Positions 5,796 through 7,656 of a DNA stretch of 7,656 bases are shown here, in pieces. The DNA is taken from NCBI GenBank assembly GCA_945492935.1, contig CALYVE010000071.1:1-7656 (forward strand), given 5' to 3'. Numbering within the stretch: position 1 is the first letter of the stretch; every line of letters begins with the position of its first letter. The notes beneath the pieces are model-generated. The model was not told the DNA's origin. It worked only from the letters and a program-made list of their open reading frames with translations, and did no database searches. The position numbers and the translations under genes were made by a program. The DNA comes from an uncultured Lachnospiraceae bacterium. Lineage in GTDB: Bacteria > Bacillota > Clostridia > Lachnospirales > Lachnospiraceae.

Positions 5796-7112
5796 ATGGA
5801 TTTATTTGATTACATGCGAAACAACAACATGAAAAATGAGGCGCCGCTTGCAAAGCGTATGCGCCCTTCTACGTTAGAGGAGATTGTCGGTCAGCAACAT
5901 ATTCTTGGTGAGGACAAGCTCCTTTATCGTGTCATAAAGGCAGATAAATTGTCTTCCATTGTATTGTATGGTCCGCCCGGAACAGGCAAAACCACACTTG
6001 CAATGGTTATTGCCAATACAACAAGTGCGCAGTTTCATGAGCTGAATGCAACGACTTCTGGCAAAAAGGACATTGAAGAGGTTGTGAAACAGGCAAAAGA
6101 AACTATGGGCATGTATGGGAAGAAGACGATTTTGTTTGTCGACGAGATTCATCGATTTAATAAGGCACAGCAGGATTATTTGCTCCCGTTTGTTGAGGAT
6201 GGAACGGTCATACTCATTGGAGCAACGACGGAGAATCCGTATTTTGAGGTAAACAGTGCACTTATTTCAAGATCAACGGTGTTTCAGCTTAAGCCTCTGA
6301 CGAAGGATGATATCGCCATATTGATTCGGCGTGCCGTGTCAGACCCGGTCAAGGGTATGGTCGCATACGACGCAGAGATTACTGATGAAGCTGTGGAGTT
6401 TCTGGCTGATTTGGCGGAAGGGGATGCACGTAATGCTCTGAAAGCGGTTGAGCTTGGTGTATTATCTACCAAGAGAGACGAGAAGACAAATAAAATTATC
6501 ATAGACCTTGCCGTTGCGGAGGAGTGTATTCAGAGACGATCTATCCGTTACGATAAGGATGGCGATAATCATTATGATATTGTCTCGGCTTTCATAAAAA
6601 GTATGAGAGGCTCGGATCCGGATGCTGCTGTCTATTATTTGGCAAAGATGCTTTATGGCGGTGAGAGTGTTACATTTATTGCAAGACGTATTTTGATTTG
6701 TGCCAGCGAGGATGTTGGAATTGCAGATCCGCAGGCGATTGTAGTAGCTACAGCCTGTGCACAGGCTGTGGAACGTGTTGGTATGCCGGAAGCACAGATT
6801 ATTCTTGCAAATGCTGCAATTTATGTGGCATGTGCGCCGAAGAGTAATTCCGTTGTCAACGCAATTTTTGCTGCCGGGGACGCGGTAAAGAGAGTTGGAC
6901 AGTGTGAGGTACCACCACATTTACGGGATGCACACTATTCGGGGGCACCAAAGCTTGGACATACAGGCTATCAATATGCACACGATTATCCGAACCACTA
7001 TGTGAAGCAACAATATTTGCCGGATGCACTTGTCGGAGAACATTTTTATGAACCGGGAGATTTGGGACATGAGAAGACGATTAAAGACTGGTTCAAACAG
7101 ATCAAGGAATAA
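5796..7112 (+). CDS. rarA: Replication-associated recombination protein A (AAA+ ATPase, RarA/MgsA/WRNIP1 family)
   Basis: This 438-residue protein has the normal family length. RarA is a tetrameric AAA+ ATPase related to clamp-loader subunits and RuvB; it acts at stalled replication forks and DNA ends with single-strand binding protein. In order are the entry motif RPSTLEEIVGQQHIL (23-37), Walker A GPPGTGKT (59-66), Walker B ILFVDEIHR (112-120, D116/E117), sensor 1 ATTEN (143-147), an arginine-finger candidate R159 (SRS), and sensor 2 GDARNAL (209-215, R212). The C-terminal half carries the family's tetramer region, with GSDPDAA and the conserved YxYAHDYPNH tail. The start is ATG 5796, giving the usual MDLFDYMR opening; a TTG at 5772 inside the receiver gene is unlikely. 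The ribosome binding site is weak (AGG at 5784-5786), suggesting translational coupling to the receiver gene. I see no terminator in the 79 bases after it. Confidence 0.95.
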   Translation: MDLFDYMRNNNMKNEAPLAKRMRPSTLEEIVGQQHILGEDKLLYRVIKADKLSSIVLYGPPGTGKTTLAMVIANTTSAQFHELNATTSGKKDIEEVVKQAKETMGMYGKKTILFVDEIHRFNKAQQDYLLPFVEDGTVILIGATTENPYFEVNSALISRSTVFQLKPLTKDDIAILIRRAVSDPVKGMVAYDAEITDEAVEFLADLAEGDARNALKAVELGVLSTKRDEKTNKIIIDLAVAEECIQRRSIRYDKDGDNHYDIVSAFIKSMRGSDPDAAVYYLAKMLYGGESVTFIARRILICASEDVGIADPQAIVVATACAQAVERVGMPEAQIILANAAIYVACAPKSNSVVNAIFAAGDAVKRVGQCEVPPHLRDAHYSGAPKLGHTGYQYAHDYPNHYVKQQYLPDALVGEHFYEPGDLGHEKTIKDWFKQIKE

Positions 7113-7114
7113 AT

Positions 7115-7141
7115 TTGATACATCTGTGATAAAAATATAAT
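7115..7141 (+). promoter_or_regulatory. Possible promoter of the adaptor-protein gene
   Basis: TTGATA (7115-7120) and a perfect TATAAT (7136-7141) lie just after the rarA stop codon. The 15-base spacer is short; TTTGAT one base upstream gives 16 bases. The region is AT-rich, so the call is tentative. No terminator separates it from rarA, and read-through is possible. Confidence 0.4.
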
Positions 7142-7152
7142 CTATTATTAAT

Positions 7153-7171
7153 GTAATATAACAAGTATTAC
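7153..7171 (+). repeat. Inverted repeat in front of the adaptor gene, possible operator
   Basis: GTAATA (7153-7158) and TATTAC (7166-7171) form a perfect 6-bp inverted repeat around a 7-base centre, between the possible promoter and the ribosome binding site. Its 19-base span suits a dimeric repressor site or a weak hairpin. It shares no clear motif with the repeats in front of the TetR-family gene. Confidence 0.25.
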
Positions 7172-7191
7172 TATAGAAAGAGGGAGAAAAT

Positions 7192-7656
7192 ATGAAAAAA
7201 AAGGGAATCATTATCGCAGTTATTTGTATAATAGCAGCCGCAGCCACCGTATTTGCAGTTATGAAGCTGGCGAAGGGAAAAGCGGATGATGCATCTGATG
7301 AGGAGCTTGTTTATACGGAGCTTGTTTCGACTTTCATGGGCGGTGAAATCAGTGGCGAGAATCGTTACATGGGCATTGTGGAATCACAGGAAGTAAAAAA
7401 CGTTGACAAATCAGCAGACAAGAAGGTAAAGGATATCTTAGTATCGGAAGGCGACATTGTGGAAGAAGGGGATACTCTTTTTACATATGACACAGAAGAT
7501 ATGACACTTACTCTTCGTCAGCTTGAGCTTGAGCTCACAAGTATCTACAACAACATTTCAAATGCAAACAGCGAGATTGCCACGCTTTCCAAAGCACGTG
7601 ATGAGGCTGGTGCAGAAGATAAAATCCAGTACAATGCACAGATTCAAAGCTTACAG
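7192..7656 (+). CDS. HlyD/RND-type membrane fusion (adaptor) protein, N-terminal part (3' end outside window)
   Basis: The frame starts at ATG 7192, five bases after AGGGAG (7181-7186), and stays open to the window end, giving 155 residues. Residues 2-4 are lysines, followed by a hydrophobic segment at about 5-24, an uncleaved membrane anchor or signal sequence without an obvious lipobox cysteine. Residues 53-105 look like the first half of a biotinyl/lipoyl-like domain: a strand opening with RYMGIVES, then KKVKDILVSEGDIVEEGDTLFTYD, the typical VxxGDxVxxGDxL turn. From about residue 106 a helical, Leu/Glu/Gln-rich region (LRQLELELTSIYNNI onward) begins the coiled-coil hairpin. In Gram-positive bacteria such adaptors usually pair with a MacB-type ABC transporter to export peptides or drugs, or act as extracellular transport partners. 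The partner genes would lie past the window. Family firm; substrate unknown. Confidence 0.82.
   Translation, partial: MKKKGIIIAVICIIAAAATVFAVMKLAKGKADDASDEELVYTELVSTFMGGEISGENRYMGIVESQEVKNVDKSADKKVKDILVSEGDIVEEGDTLFTYDTEDMTLTLRQLELELTSIYNNISNANSEIATLSKARDEAGAEDKIQYNAQIQSLQ

Overview
The window looks like ordinary chromosome of a low-to-moderate GC Firmicute, most likely a gut Lachnospiraceae-type clostridium. This rests on strong AGGAGG-type ribosome binding sites, consensus TTGACA/TATAAT promoters, compact co-directional gene order, and a DUF5688-like protein, a family I associate mainly with Lachnospiraceae. The organism call is inference; there is no rRNA or other marker. All genes are on the + strand. 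I see no tRNA, rRNA, CRISPR array, insertion sequence, integrase or phage gene, and no gene-free stretch longer than about 240 bases.

Layout. (1) 1-537: 3' part of uppP (undecaprenyl-diphosphatase, cell-wall lipid carrier recycling), followed after 21 bases by an M20C dipeptidase of the PepD type (559-2016). (2) 2017-3176: a consensus promoter starting at the first base after the pepD stop codon drives a lone hisC-like aminotransferase, closed by a clean rho-independent terminator. (3) 3215-4274: a second promoter overlaps that terminator and leads into a hairpin-rich leader and a DUF5688-like protein of unknown function whose start region is unusual. (4) 4271-4692: a one-gene cold-shock protein unit whose promoter overlaps the previous stop codon and which ends in a strong terminator. 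(5) 4727-7112: a consensus promoter drives a probable three-gene operon of a TetR-family regulator, a stand-alone CheY-like receiver and the AAA+ recombination factor RarA, with gaps of 12 and 10 bases. (6) 7192-7656: the 5' part of a membrane-anchored HlyD/RND-type adaptor protein, probably the first gene of an export system that continues past the window.

How the genes fit together: most units are housekeeping (lipid carrier, peptide use, amino-acid synthesis, cold shock, replication-fork repair). Each unit after pepD appears to have its own promoter, often placed directly on the end of the preceding gene. The less explained parts are the TetR-receiver-RarA operon, the DUF5688 gene with its mini-ORF leader, and small inverted or repeated motifs at several promoters. 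I found no convincing sign of a wholly new system.
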